64,000 bases of DNA from Primula veris. Lineage: Eukaryota > Streptophyta > Magnoliopsida > Ericales > Primulaceae. A model generated the notes under the pieces. That model saw only the letters and a program-made list of their open reading frames with translations, was not told the origin of the DNA and did not search any database. A program made the position numbers and the translations under genes. Position 1 is the first letter of the stretch. Each line of letters begins with the position of its first letter. The stretch spans positions 30,936,126-31,000,125 of the forward strand of contig OY821747.1 of NCBI GenBank assembly GCA_963682055.1, written 5' to 3'. Positions 39,445-53,199 of the stretch are shown here, one piece after another.

Positions 39445-41092
39445 GCATTTCTTGTTTAGAGAGGGGGAGAGGAGTGAGAGTTGGAGTCAGGAAACTTTTT
39501 CCTGAGGTTTATGATTCCTGAGGACCCATGTGGGGAAAGTTGAGACACAGCTCACCAAAAAAACCAAACTCATTTACCAATATGCTTCTGTTTTTCAGAT
39601 CTTCATAAAGGTTTAATTAATCAAGATGACATTGATACTCTCACTTGTAATCTGTACACACTAATAATTAACTATGTGATTTGGGTTAGGATGACGTATT
39701 GTTATGTAAAATTTTGTTATGTCCTACATTTTTAAGTTCTTATTATTTTGATAGATAAATTTATATTATAATAAATCAATACAAGTTGAATGATACTGTC
39801 CAATTTAACCATTATTTTTTTCTAAAAATACTCATATATTTTTTTTTACTAATTACTCAAATATGGTAATGCAATTTAAATAAATAAATATTCTCTTTTT
39901 TCACACATCAATTATCTCTCAAACAAATCATTATACATGTATTTTTATATTATTATAACAATAAAACATTATATTTTTAGGATATTGATTTCATTATTTT
40001 TGCAAACCTTTTGAAAATGTTAAATTTATTTGTGCCGGATCCTATTTATGTCATTACGTGTCACACATCCAACGCGTAGACTATGGTTACTGGTATTAAT
40101 ATAAGTCAAGTCAAGAAAAATGAAGCTGTAAAATTTTACTAATTTTTTCCAAAAATCCATATTTTAATTTACTAATTACTTATATATCATAATGCAATTC
40201 AAATACATAAATAACTAAATAAATATGCTCATTCTCACACATCAATTCATCTCTCAGAATATACTTTTATAACAATAAAATATCATATTACTTATATACG
40301 ATTATTAATTTACTATATTCATTCCATCATTTTTTTATTTATTTTAAAAAATTTATATTTATTTATCCGAAATCATATCCCAAACAATTACTAATATATA
40401 ATATGTCTGTACATCCTGGGGATTATTATTTTGCTGAATAGCTTGCTATAGCTAGGTTAATTAGTGTCTTATTGATTGATGGTCCTCATTGTTTGTTTTT
40501 CACACAGATTTTTATGGTCACTGTACTTACAGCAACAGAAAGGTATGAAATGATGATACGTTTGGTCACTTATTGAATGGAAAGTCATCACATGATGTCA
40601 AACTAATTATATCATGTGACTTTTTTCAAAATAAATTGGTTTTATTTATAGTTTTAGTATGTGGTAATTGGTATCTTTTACTATCTTCTGAAATCATATT
40701 AGCAATTTCCTAATAAGAAAGTATTACTATGAAGAGACCAATTCTATCATGACTTTGGATTGCTTTTTTCACTTTTTTTAAATTTTGATATAACCAGTGA
40801 CTATTTTTTTTTTTACAACACACCCCATTTGAGACTTCTTACTTCATCAAAGAACTACCATCGGTTAAACTTAGGCGTTTGTATCAATTAAACATTCTTA
40901 ATCCGAAAATTAAAATGGACAGCCGGGAGTATTTGTTTCAATTGAAAAGCACGAGAACCAAATGGTATTTTGGTCCAAACCATGGTAACCACAATGAAAG
41001 CTTATAGCGAACCATCAAAATATCACGAAATTTGTAAAATTATCGGAATAGATTTCTTTTATATCGGTATATTAATTATATATCAAGTAATT
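39445..41092. other. Receptor-kinase upstream region and diverged ~340 bp repeats
   Basis: 39445-39540 is the probable leader, CT-rich on the gene strand. Two diverged copies of one element lie at about 39780-40120 and 40125-40400. Both contain ACTAATTACT, ATAATGCAATT-like, AAATAAATA and CACACATCAATT phrases in the same order. The first copy ends with an ACGCGT-containing hairpin-like stretch and TTACTGG followed by T near 40093. That could be a Helitron 3' end. No gene is seen. Confidence 0.5.
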
Positions 41093-41279
41093 CACTATAA
41101 GAAAATAAGAGGATATCAAACAACTGGCATGTTACTATACGGCTTGTTGCTGAAAATTCATCAATAATATAGTAACAGTTATCAGCACTTAGCAACAATC
41201 TTTACTGATTTACCGTTGCTAAATTTCAGGAACAAGCAACTGTTACTAAATTGTTGCTATCTGATATTTTTTTATAGTG
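41093..41279. mobile_element. Small CACTA-ended element
   Basis: It begins CACTATAAGAAAATAAG and ends with the inverse type TTTTTTTATAGTG, 187 bp in all. Internal phrases of the TTGCTAAA / TAGCAACAAT kind recur in both orientations. I find no matching 3 bp target duplication, so the exact limits are uncertain. Confidence 0.5.
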
Positions 41280-41876
41280 ACAAATGGCTCGATGATTGTA
41301 TTGAAAGTCTACTCTGAGTTTATTGTTTCTACTAAAAAAAAATAATGTTACCCAAAGTATTCACTTTTCAATCTATTTATCTCACAACTAATTCTAGCAT
41401 AAGCATAAGCATAAGCATAAGCAATATGAATATAAATTATTTAGTAATGAGGAATAGCAGGCTTTGCTAGGTGGCATAAAGGTGCAGGCGTTAGTAAAAA
41501 ACTAAAAAATGATATTGTTTCTTAATCTTCAGCTCACCTGCTAAAAGAGACTGATAATGAGGGTATTGATATTTTATTAATCTAGATTTATCTAAGTACC
41601 TACTTATGTTTTTTGTTACTTTTTTTGTATGTTTGACAAAATTGTGAGTTTGAGCAAATATAATAAAAGCTCCCACAAGCTAGTGAAAATTTGCAGTAAG
41701 AATATTTTGAAATTGAGTCACTATCCAATTGTATAAGGCACGGGTCCCAGTTTCTGAAATCATTTAATTAATGTTGCTGTTTCACTGCAAATTGTATTTA
41801 TTACGACCAAAATTTGGATAAGATATATTTTGAAGTGTTACGTCTTCGCGCAATGATTCATGAATGTCCAAACTTA

Positions 41877-42151
41877 GGACCGGGTTCGGTCCGGTCCGGT
41901 TTGGTTTTTAATAAAATTGAAACCAAAACCGAGCATATTTTTCGGTTCGGTTTTTTTCGGTTTCGGTCTTTTATTTTTTGGACCGAACCGGACCGGTTTT
42001 TTCGGTGATTTTTCTGTCTTTTTCAGTTTCGGTCTTTTTCGGTTCGGTTTTACTGAAAACCGAAACCAACCCGATTTTTTTTCGGTTTTTCGGTTTCGGT
42101 TTTTATCGGTTCGGTTCGGTTCGGTTTTTCCGGTTTTTCGTTCAGCCCTAG
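41877..42151. repeat. Third copy of the TTCGG-rich element
   Basis: It opens with GGACCGGGTTCGGTCC, contains ATATTTTTCGGTTCGG and CCGAACCGGACCGG segments in the same order as the copies at 30.2-30.9 kb, and closes with TTTTTCGTTCAGCCCTAG. It has the same orientation as those copies. Confidence 0.85.
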
Positions 42152-45100
42152 TCCAAACCATACAATTAACTAAAACATATTAGAAAAACATATAACAGCT
42201 AAAAGTTTATTCACAAAACATACAAACGTACAAACATACAATTACACATATTTATTAGACTTGTATGTTTTGTAAATAACAGTTTTGGTTTGTAGTTTTT
42301 GGCAATTAGACTTGAAAAATGGTATGTTTTGCTAATTTTACCTTCGGTTCAAGTATTCAATCTTTTGTCATGCTGTGATTTGCAAAACTACTTAAATATA
42401 TGTTTAGTAGCAGATTTTTTGTTTAAATTTTAAAATTATGTTTTGATAATCCATTGAAAAGTTATACTTTAAAAATCTAATTTTTTAGCTTTTTCAACCG
42501 AAAAATCATATTTTCATAAGTCGAATAACACAACTTTTTTCTAAAGTGTAAAATTCAAAAATACACTAAAAAGATATGTTCCTAAAGGGACCTTAGTTTA
42601 AACTTTAAAGTCTCTTTCAAAAAAAAAAAAACTTTAAAGTCTGGTTCTCAGTCAATTCAAAACTGTTGATAGTTGTATACTGATAAGGAAAGAAATGAAT
42701 GATGACACTATAAGATGCCAAGATTTTTGGTGGAATTTCATTTTAGTCCTATTTAATTAACTTATGTAACAAAAATAGAAATCTTTGATCTATGTTTCAA
42801 TTAGGTTAGAAGTTGTCGAACTAAACAAATATATATACTGCTAAATTACACAAATGTATTGTAAAATTATGTAATTATACTATCAAATTCTAGTCCATTT
42901 TCAACATATATTATAACAAATTCAGCTATAAACAGCATAATTCTAAACATATACATATGCAATTATATCTTAATAATGTCAAAATCATAACTTAACTATG
43001 AATATTTCATAAGTTACCGACACATATTACTGCATAATCAAGAACCATACTGTTAAATTCATAACAAATATTATATCATCATTCTATTATAATAAGTCAA
43101 CTCAACTCAAATGAGTCTGCCCAATTTAACAACTTTTTTTTTTCAAAAATACCCCTACAGATTTATATTAATTACAATAATACCATACTCACATAAAAAT
43201 ATAAAAAGTAAAAACTAATAAAATTATTTATCACTCTTTAATAAACAAACATTCTTTTAAATCTTAAACTATATATATTTTTTTATTATCCATATATTTA
43301 TATCATAACTAAATTTATTTTCTATATTTTTATTAAATTACGCACCGCATACGCAAAGTTATATATATATATATACTATTTCACCCAAACTTATACACCC
43401 ATTTAGCATTACAATAAGCAAAATACTGTTAATATCAAACAAATACATGTGTAATCCAAAACTAGTTTAGAGCAAATGAGGTGGCGGATATGGCGGTAAC
43501 AATGACAGTGAGGCCCAATGTGATGGCAGGAGGTGTGATTGATATGGTCGAAGTCAGAACATTAAATTTGAGGTTGTCAAAATAAAAATATCGATCGGCC
43601 CTAAGTTTCCTAGTTTAGTGCGGATTGAAATTTCCACTTTTACAAGAAAAAAAATCACCTCTCTTATATAAAAAAAAAAATTCAAAATAAAATATTTTCA
43701 GCCAACTGTTTTGGTCAGCTAAAGAGTTTTAACTTAAGTTTTTTGACAAATTAAATAAAAAGCCACCTAAAAACACAAAATAGTAAAGAGACCAAAAGGA
43801 GCCAAATTTATATTAATACTCAAATTCCCAAAATATCGAATAAATAAATTTATAACATAGTTTTTATTTCCTTTTTAAATTTGCTCAAATTGTTGATATT
43901 TTGAAGAAATATTTATGAATTTATAATTTATGGAGAAATTTCATAATTTATGGACAACATATTGATCAAATTGTAGAATTTTTTGATTTATAACTTTATT
44001 GTTTTTTCTAAATTGTAATATGCATGATTTCTTTACATATGATTTTTTTTACAATAAATAGGAAAACATTTAATCTTCATTTTTTGAGAGTAGTTTTGTA
44101 GTTATGGTAATAATAGTTTGACTAAGTAGATATTAGAGCTTAGAATAGGTTACAATAAAAATGATAGAAGCATTCGAAATTGTGTTATATTAGTATATGT
44201 GACACTAGTAGTCAATAAGACATTCATAGTTACTTGTTACGTAACTAAAGTCACTACAATCCCTTTTGGATTTTATTTTCTCTTACCTTTTTTTTATAGT
44301 TTTGATATTTTATTTATTTTCTTTTTAACTTTTAGAATTATTAATGTTTATGTAGTATCACTACACAAAATGTAGTGGTCTGTAATTAGAAAAAACAATA
44401 TATATTTGAAAGGGATTGCCGAAAAATAAAATTTAAGTGGTTGCTGAAATGCTCTATTTACAAATTATTCCGAAAGACACTACAGAAAAAAAATAAATCA
44501 AATTATTAAAAAATTATAAGGTTCCCTTAGCAACTTTGGTCATATGTAAGGTATGGCTCTAGTGATTGACCGGATCACATTATCGATTAATAAAAGCAGA
44601 CGTGTAAAGAGAAAGCGTATATGAGAAATAGACAAAGGAGATATTGGTTATGACGGAGATGAGATGATAAGATGAAAGAGAAGTGATAGGAACATGCCGA
44701 GGAGATGAGGTGGGGATGAATTAGGTAAACGACGATATGAGTGATTGTAAGAAAGTACGGAAGGATTGGGTTATTGCAAAATAATTTTGGTATTTTGTAC
44801 CTTAACCTAATTTCCCCATATAATTACAACCGTATATTTATTAAGTCCGCGGTAACTAAAAAATAATGATAATTTTGTGAGAGTTAAAATCTGTTATAAA
44901 TTGATTATAATGTCATAAATCTGTCTGTCACACATTGACTGTACTGTCATAAAAAAAAGACATCACAATTTTCATAACTATTTGTACATTTTTTTTTTAT
45001 AGTGGGTGTAATGTGATAAATAATACTAATAAACGTAATATATATATATATATATATATAACTTAAGATATGCGGATTGATGAGACGTCTTTCAATAGGC

Positions 45101-46700
45101 CCTTTATAATTTCGGATGAGGTGATTTTTAAATCTTGGAGTTGTTCTTACGTATTTGCAGTCTGGTTATTGTTTTTATGTTTGAAAATACATTAAATTTT
45201 AAAATTGAATATTTGAAGAGATGACTTATCTGATATGTGTTGACACCATAGTTGAATTTTAGGAACTTAATTATTTCCAAGTTTAGGTTTACATCCGATC
45301 ATTTGCCTCCTTTTCGTACCTTATATATATGTACTTTGGCTATTTAACCTAGAATATTTTTCTGAAAAAGTAAAAAAATAATCTAAAATTACGATTAAAC
45401 ATGAATTAATACATTTCATCATATAATTTAATTTGAAAATAATAATAAAATATAGTATAAATGAACATTAAATCAAAAACATTATTTAGACGAATATTAT
45501 GTCCAAATATTATGAAGTTTATTTAGAATATATTATAAACGTTTATTCATGTACAAAACAAGTTGTAAAAATTTAAACTATGAACGGAAGTAGTCAAATG
45601 AGCACGAAAAGAGGCACAAAAGGGAAACATAGGATTCAGACTCAGTATATGCGATATAAACAAGATCTAAACCAAAAAGGGATAACTTATCAAATCTATG
45701 CGGAATTGTAAGAATTTCTTTCTCAATATTCATTAACTAGACATAGGACTAGGTCTTAATTTAGTTTTTCATTCAATCTATCGGCTATCTTTAACAACTT
45801 TTTTAACATCTATAAAGATAACACATGATTTAACATAACTAATGGAGATAAAAAATTGTATTTTTAGCTAAGTATTTTAGTTAACAATACAGATAACAAC
45901 ACTATTTTATATACTTTATGGGAACACATGCATTATTATTCAATATAATCAAGACCCATAATTATAATCAAAATGTCGTAGGAAAAAAATATGCTGTCAA
46001 CTCTTAAACACATTTTGGATTATTGGGACTTGGGACACATTTTTATCAACCTAAAATATCCACTATTGAACTTTCACGTCTAAAATAACCTTGATTAAAA
46101 GTTTGATGATTCACTTATTTTGACTTGGTTATCAGTTTAAAAGTTGTATTTAGTTTCTAACTTGTGATCAGTAGTTGAAAATATTAACCAAATAAAATTC
46201 TAATAAATTGGGCCTTTCTCCAAAATCGCTTCTCCTATAAATTTCAATACACAATATTATCTTTAAAAAACATATATATTATGTCAGACTTGTATATACT
46301 TATCAAAGTATGGTAAACTAAGTGCATATAATTCCGAAAATTAAGATTTTCTAATTTTGACCATGTATTTTCATTAAAATATATTTAAAACGATGATTTC
46401 ACATCCCATTTTTTTTATTTCACTTAATTTAGTAGTTTATGTAAATTTTGGCACCGTATATAAACCATTCATGACTTCGTCCACTACAAATTAATTGCAC
46501 ATAGTTGGGGGTTGGTATATAGTTATGATCTTTATATATTTGTTAATTTACATGTGATTAAACATTGACTAAGAAAATTCAGATTTTGAATAAATTGATG
46601 GTTCATGGTGTCGTTTTGTTTCCATATATTTGTACGTATTTGTAATTTTTGTAGTGTCACTATAGAAAGATGGGCATAGAAAGGGGACGAATTCTATAGG
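42152..46700. other. Gene-poor AT-rich tract with transposon remnants
   Basis: No coding region is supported. 43079 to ~43370 is a second, degraded copy of the Helitron-like element at 13390: it starts TCATTCTATTATAATAAG after an A and has ATTACGCACCGCATACGC near its end. 44359-45004 begins CACTACACAAAATG and ends TTTTTTATAGTG, a possible CACTA derivative with no clear target duplication. A (TA)n run occupies 45039-45060. Confidence 0.5.
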
Positions 46701-46704
46701 GATG

Positions 46705-49185
46705 TTGACATGCATGTTGTACATGCCAAAATTTCATAGTCTTTTCTACTTTATTGACATTATGTAATTTAGTTTCGATGCCACATTACACAAATATCTT
46801 TCCTATTCTACACTGGCCAAAATTCTGAGGCCATGGCTTTTCCACGGATAGGGTGACTTTTGGAACGCTACAAAATAATGTTGACCGAGAGTCGCAATTT
46901 GTTATAAATCTGTCACAATTTCAAAAAATTGTCAGAAAACTTTCATAAAACTGTCACAATTTCACAAAACTATCACAAAAGTTGCAACTAATAAACTCTT
47001 AAAAAAAAAAACAAGCACTATTCCTGTCGCTGTTTTAATATTTTTTTTAAGCAACTGCACGTAGTATTGATAACGGAAATCTCTAACTGTTACACAACTG
47101 GTTTGAGTTTTCTTTAATATGTTGGTCCCTGGCAGATGGGTCTTTCTATATGTATGCTTTTTGTCATAAAAATTGAATGTCAAATGTCATGTTTTTTTTT
47201 ATAATGCAAAAGAAACAAATTCTCAAATGGATCTTATCTTGGTTTGTAATTAAAGTTGTTGTTCACTGATGGGGACGTTGGTATTCAGAGAACTGAGACG
47301 GAAAACAGAGAAATGAGGACCGGAAACAGTGAAAATCTTACACGAAGAGCAAAATACCCAAAATAGTCTAACAAATGTAACTAATTAGCCTACAAACTAA
47401 ATAAAGTGACAACTAACTGGTAACGGTAAATAATAAGTCGTGTACATCGATCATTCACTCGCTGCTTTGTGTGTTGTTGGATCGGGTAGAGAAGATACGG
47501 TTTCTTAGATGAAAGACCCGGTACCCATTCATTACCATCATACTATTAACCAATCCAAGAAATTTGAGACTGCTAAATTTTATCTAAATTTTTCAAAAAC
47601 ACCATCACTCCAATATTATAATTATTTTTAAATGTCATCATTTAATCCAAATAAATAAATAATTTAAATAAATGTCATGTTTCACAAACATGCTAGATTA
47701 ATTGTTCAATAACATAACAAAAGAATTTCTCGTAATTAATTCACCAAAACTAAAGAGACAACTCCGAGTCACATCTGAACACTTGCTCCTTTCATTTTAT
47801 TTTTGCAAATAGGCAACCAATGGACTCCGTAAATAATAAATACATTGATAAATCCTAAAAGAAAAAAAAGAGGGTTTTCGATAATTTAAATACATAAATA
47901 AGTGTATGTACAGTTGATATTATAATAGTACTTGGCGAGCCTATTTTTCTTTCTAGGCTCGGTTTAATCTAAAACTCACGTCAGCCCTGAATGTTGTCGG
48001 GAGAGCGTCGAGGTCGTTAGGAGGTCTGGCGGTGATATCATCTGCTTCAGCAACGGATGTCTGTCGTACATGCACAAGTAACGAACAGGGAGCCCAGGTT
48101 GATCCCAGGATTTTCCTCTCCGACGGTCAAGTCAGTACGGTGGAGTGGGTCCTAAAAGCTTGATACAAATATGTAGCTAAAGAGGGTGGGATCGGGACCG
48201 TTATGAGTGGTAGTGTGTGCCGGGTAGTGAAGTCAGTTTTGACGAAGTGCAGTTGTGTATGCCGGGTTCTTCAGGTTCCCTCTCTCGTTTTCCGTTTATC
48301 TCCCCTTTAATGTGGTGTTGGTGTGGATATTTATAGCACCATTCAAGGCATATTAGCCCTTAGATCACTGTACCGTTAGACGTTAATCTAACGGCTTCAG
48401 AGTTATTTAAGACTCTGACAAGGGTACAGTCCTTGAACAAGGCTTACAGTTGGTGGCATGTGACTGGGTCACGTCGCTGGAACGCCGAGGGCCCCCTCAA
48501 GGGAGCAGCAACATTAATTAGAGAAGCGTGCTCGACACGCTTCTCTAGGCCGGTGTAGGGACGGTTCGGCCTGTTAAGGTCCGGGACAGCACGATTGACT
48601 GGCTAGTTAGAGGCCCGGCTAAACAGTTTTGACGATGATAAGACGCCGAACGAAGGGATACCGACATTTCCTGACCCGTACTAGTTTCCATTTTACTCAA
48701 TAAATTATGCCTCTTGCATATTAGTAGTATGTAGGAGGCTTTGTCACATATGATAGCTTCTAAGCTTTACGTAGGTTGAGTGTTAGAAAGTTATTGATGT
48801 GAAATATTACTAACCTATTTGTTATGTTCTTAGAACATTACAAAAAAAAAATTGAATGGCTAAAAAACAAAAACTGGCATCATGATTTCTTCTGATAATA
48901 GAGTGGCAATTGTTTCTTGGCATTGCAACAACAGCATGAAGTTGGATATGTTACATAAGTTGTTCAAAATTATGGGTCTATATCTTAAATGTACTATTGA
49001 GTAATAGTTGTTTAAAAAGAATCGGAAGAAGCGACCGATCGACTTATTTTTTTTATTCCCGTTTCTTAACTGAAATTAGAAGTCGGGAGCTTTGCCAAAA
49101 AAAAGAAACCAAAGAACGATAGATAAAACAATATTATCATGGAGGGGCATCGTTGTATAGGTCCTGCCTCGAATCCAATTTATAC
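46705..49185. repeat. Segmental direct duplication, copy A
   Basis: Copy A and copy B (49212-50775) share a long series of phrases in the same order. Examples are TGACATGCATGTTGTAC, CTATTCTACACTGGCCAAA, AACTGAGACGGAAAACAGAG, CTTAGATGAAAGACCCG, ATTATGCCTCTTGCATAT, GGCTTTGTCACATATGATAG and ATCATGGAGGG. Copy A is longer mainly because of a 745 bp insertion at 47933-48677. The two copies lie almost head to tail, with about 25 bp between them. Confidence 0.88.
47933..48677. mobile_element. 745 bp insertion with 5 bp target duplication (possible solo LTR)
   Basis: The insertion is flanked by GTACT on both sides (47928-47932 and 48678-48682). Copy B of the segmental duplication shows the unfilled site as a single GGTACGAGTT. 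The insert starts TGGCGAGCC and ends CCTGACCC. It is markedly more GC-rich than its surroundings. It has a possible TATA box (ATATTTATAGCACC near 48329) and a perfect hairpin, GAGAAGCGTG with CACGCTTCTC, at 48522-48546. A 5 bp duplication, a TG start and a single copy without internal genes fit a solo LTR, but the 3' end is CC rather than CA. Confidence 0.75.
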
Positions 49186-49211
49186 ACGTATGAAACAAGT
49201 TGTAAAAATTT

Positions 49212-50775
49212 GACATGCATGTTGTACGTACACGTCAAAACGTTATAGTCTTTTTCTACTTTTGTTGACATTATGTAATTTAGTTTCGATGCGACTATAC
49301 ACATATCATTCCTATTCTACACTGGCCAAAGTTTTGAGGCCATTCTTTCCACAGATAGGACTACTTTTGGAAAATAGAGAAAATAATTTTTTTAAAAAGA
49401 CAGCAACTGAACGTAGTCTAGATAACGAAAATCGCTAACTGCTACACAATTGGTTGCATTTTCTTTAATCTGTTGGTCCCTGGCAGATGGGTCTTTCTCA
49501 AATAGATGTTATCTTGGTTTGTAATTAAAGTTGTTGTTTACCGAGTGATGGAGACGCTAGTGTTCGGATAACTGAGACGGAAAACAGAGAATTATATGGT
49601 GAGGAAACATTAAAATCTGACGTGAAGAGAAAAATAAACAAACGTTTCACCAATTCACCTAAACTCAAAATAAATTCTAATATAATCAAAACTGAGAATC
49701 AAACTCTCTACAAACTATAAATCTCATAAGGACCAGTTTAGGAATAGCAAAATATCCATAATAGTCTGCTAACTAAATAAAGTGACAACTGATAAAGGTA
49801 AATAAGTCGTGTTACTCATTCACCCGCTGCTTTGTATGTTGCTGGATCGGGCAGAAGTATTAATTGGATTCTTAGATGAAAGACCCGTTACTTCGTTACC
49901 CGTTCGTTACCATACACTTGATATATATGCCTTGATGTGAAAAATTGATGCAAGACGAACGTGCTAGCTTGTTACATTATTGAACAAGCTAACATGGATG
50001 TTTAAATATATAAATAAATCGTAAAAAAGGATGGTATTCGACAGTTTAAATACATAAATTACTGTATGTACAGTTGATATTATGGTACGAGTTCCCATTT
50101 TACTCTCTAAATTATGCCTCTTGCATATAAGTATGTAGGAGGCTTTGTCACATATGATAGCTTCTAAGCTTTATTGAGTATTGAGTGTTAGAAAGTTATT
50201 GATGTGGAATACTAACCCTATTTGTTATGTTCTTAGAACATTACAAAAAAAAAATTTGAAAGCTAAAAAACCAAAACTGGCATCATGATAATTTCTTCTG
50301 ATAATATAATAAATATAATAATTAATGGGAATTGGTTTCTTGCATGGCATTGCAACAACAGTGTGAAGTTAGATATATTCCAAAAGTTGTTGAAAATTAT
50401 GGGCCATATCTGAAATGTACTACGCATCACTCCAATATTGAGTAATAGTGCTTAAAAAGAAGTGACCGACACAATTTTTTTTATTCACGTTTCTTAACTG
50501 AAATTAAAACATAAATCTATATTCACTACAAACAAAAATTTCAATGTTAACCAAATCTGTCATCATAATATATGTCAGTAAAATTGAAATTCGTTGTCAT
50601 GCCGTCTCTGTTTAGGGTGTTGAGAATCAAAATCTGTCACTATTTCGGTATGAGGTCTAACTTTTTTTTTTTGCAGTGATTCTGGAAGAGCTAAAGAAGT
50701 CATGGAGATAAACCCTCAATATTATCATGGAGGGTTATCGTTGCATAGGCCCTGCCTCGATTTTCCAATTTATTT
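49212..50775. repeat. Segmental direct duplication, copy B
   Basis: Diverged partner of copy A, with the same order of shared phrases. It lacks the 745 bp insertion but carries its own CACTA-type insertion at 50524-50678, which copy A lacks. No ORF is conserved between the copies, so the duplicated unit is probably non-coding or transposon-derived. Confidence 0.88.
50524..50678. mobile_element. CACTA-type MITE, 155 bp, ATT target duplication
   Basis: It starts CACTACAAACAAAAATTTC and ends TTTTTTTTGCAGTG. ATT flanks it exactly (50521-50523 and 50679-50681), the 3 bp duplication expected of CACTA transposons. Copy A of the segmental duplication has no such insert. Inside it are TCTGTCA-like phrases common in CACTA MITEs. 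Confidence 0.85.
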
Positions 50776-51418
50776 CAACAATTTCACGGGATGTTATTTT
50801 CATAACGGGGCAATAGAAAACAGGTTTTCTGTACTCATTTTTGCTAAATGAAGATAGATACTCACTTGCTTGTAACTCAATGAAATCAGGAGAGCAGACA
50901 TTATCAAAATGATGGGGTTACGAAAATAAATTGAGAGATGTAAAAGAAAAATTGCAACAGATAATATAATATTAAAGTCGGATTCTCAAGTACAACAATT
51001 CATTGTTTTCATGTTAAATAAAATAGTCAGAATATTAGGCACATCAATACAAAATTGCAAAATATCAAATTTCCATTTATCCACGGTTTCAAAAATGTGA
51101 AAAAAATTAAGTTTGAAATTATTGAGTTTGGTCTTTGAGAGCAAGAGAAACATATTAAATTGAGAGAGATATTGTACGTAAGTTTCTTTTTTCTTTGAGA
51201 TGTTGGATTAAACATTGAAAAGTGAACAAATAAAAGTGAGGTTGCTATTAGTTTTAGTCATGGTGCAAATGTCACATATTTATTAAAAAACAATCAAAAC
51301 CTATATAAAATGCTACCCAATTGAACGGTCTATGACTATGCTGGATATTCGAAAAATGCTACCCAATTGAACGGTCACGTATATACATGTATAGAATTTC
51401 TGTTCACATAACATAAAA

Positions 51419-51864
51419 CTAGCGGACGTGTCCACGCGATGCGTGGTCTAACGTATGGGTTATCGATAATCGTTTATAAAATCAACATTTAAAAAACTCA
51501 TAACTAATACAGATAAAAATTTACATAATACTAAAAAAATCAGAATACCTGTGATAGAGAGAGTAAAATTTTCACTAAAAATAAATAAGGAGTAAAACTG
51601 TAAAATATATATATATAGAGAGGATAATATTACTCTGCGAGAAGGGGTTAGAAAGTGAGATTGAGAAGAAATAAGAGGGAGCAGTTTCTAAAGTGGGATT
51701 GGGAAGAAATAAGAGTGAACAGTTTCTATACGGTTTATATTTCTGGGCAGTTTTTTCTTTTTAAATTAAAGGTATTTTGGTAAATAAATTAATTAGAGAG
51801 TTTTTTTTACAAATATTTGTTTCAAGGCCTTATAAGACCTCTACACATAAAGTAATAGTATAGA
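51419..51864 (-). mobile_element. Non-autonomous Helitron, 446 bp
   Basis: Read on the minus strand, it begins TCTATACTATTACTTTATG at 51864, just after an A. It ends with the hairpin CCACGCATCGCGTGG (6 bp stem, 3 base loop), then ACACGTCCGCTAG at 51419, followed by T. The TC start, the 3' hairpin about ten bases before CTAG and the A/T insertion site are all diagnostic of Helitrons. It encodes no protein. Confidence 0.9.
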
Positions 51865-52289
51865 TAGCTAGAGATCGACATGTTCGAGAATTTATATAGT
51901 TTTTAATCGATGAACAAAATCCAACCCTTGTCCCTTTTTCGTTTCATTTTATTTTATTCACTCTCTCATTAATCTTGCATCTAAGTCGAAAACGGAGAAA
52001 CCAAACAAATAATCGTGATTTTCGTCTATTCATCATATTGTCGTTAAGCGCCCATTTTCTCATTTTCGTTCCTTCATTTCCCTATTTAAATATTTGTCGT
52101 TGCTGGATAAGCTTGATTCAAGAAAAAATTGAATCCCATTCAACATCATCGATTTGTGGTAAGTTTATTTGTCTTTAAATGTTGGAGGTTCTTGCTCCGG
52201 TGAGACTACGGTATTGGTACAGTAAGTCAACGACGGTTATATATATTTCATGATAGCGTCTTTATACAGTCAATTTTTTCTTAATCCTG

Positions 52290-52850
52290 CCCTATCTTTG
52301 TTATTCGAAAATCAAAGTCGTAAGTCTGAAAACAGACTCGTAGTTTCCAAGTACGAGACTTGATTTTTTCAAATTTGTTGACTTTTTTGAATTTTTCTAT
52401 TTTTTATTCCAAAAAAAATATTCATATTTTTGTAAATTGGCCATATTTCCAATTTCAGTATTTTTCAATACATTGGACAAAAATAATGAATTTTTTTATG
52501 AAAAAAACCTTTTATTAAGTGTCACACGGAGCAAATTATAATCATAAATAGCTACCCCTTAACACTAAAGAAAACAAGACTTTTATTATGACGTTTCTAA
52601 GTATTTACAGTAAAATTTCACTTTGCAAAAGTACAATATACAATATTCATCAATTAATTATTAAAAAAAATACTCAAAAATGTATTGTTTCTTTTGTGAA
52701 CCGTGACCACTTAGAATAAAGAACACACAAATTTTAAAAAAGTCAACAAATTCAAAAAAGTACAAGACTCGTACTTGGAAAGTACGAGTCTATTTTCAGA
52801 ATTAACAGTTTGATTTCCGAATCACAAAGATATGACTGTGTTAAAAACTA
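52290..52850. mobile_element. Fold-back element with ~110 bp arms
   Basis: The left arm (about 52290-52400) contains ATCTTTGTTATTCG, ACAGACTCGTA, TTTCCAAGTACGAG and GTTGACTTTTTTGAA. The right arm (about 52733-52850) has the reverse complements of each in reverse order. The loop is about 330 bp and AT-rich. Boundaries and target duplication were not resolved. Confidence 0.75.
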
Positions 52851-53199
52851 GAGTTTGATTTCCATAAACATGTGCATGATAAATAATTTAATGCTCCAAA
52901 GGACATCATCTACATACTTTAGGAGGATACAAATAATTTCATCATAACTATGCCCGTGAATGTGTGATTTTTTTTTTTTTTTTTTTATTTTGTTTTGTTT
53001 AAAGGTCCGTGAATGTGTGATTGTCAAGCATGTAATTAAGGATTTCATGTTAAAAGGACCAAATAATTTTTGCATGAGCGCACATGTGCTTGTCCTTGTG
53101 TAGTTATGTTGGAACAAGAAAATAGACTTAACATAACAAAATAGTATTATTAAACAAACAAAGAGACATTGTTGAGCTGTTGACGGATACATAAATTTT

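Noticed and set aside
41874..42183. 88- and 95-codon ORFs at 42 kb
   Set aside because: These are the same TTCGG repeat by-products as at 30 kb.
44359..45004. 646 bp element with CACTA-like ends
   Set aside because: It is not called as a firm element because the flanking 3 bp do not match and the ends may belong to two separate remnants.
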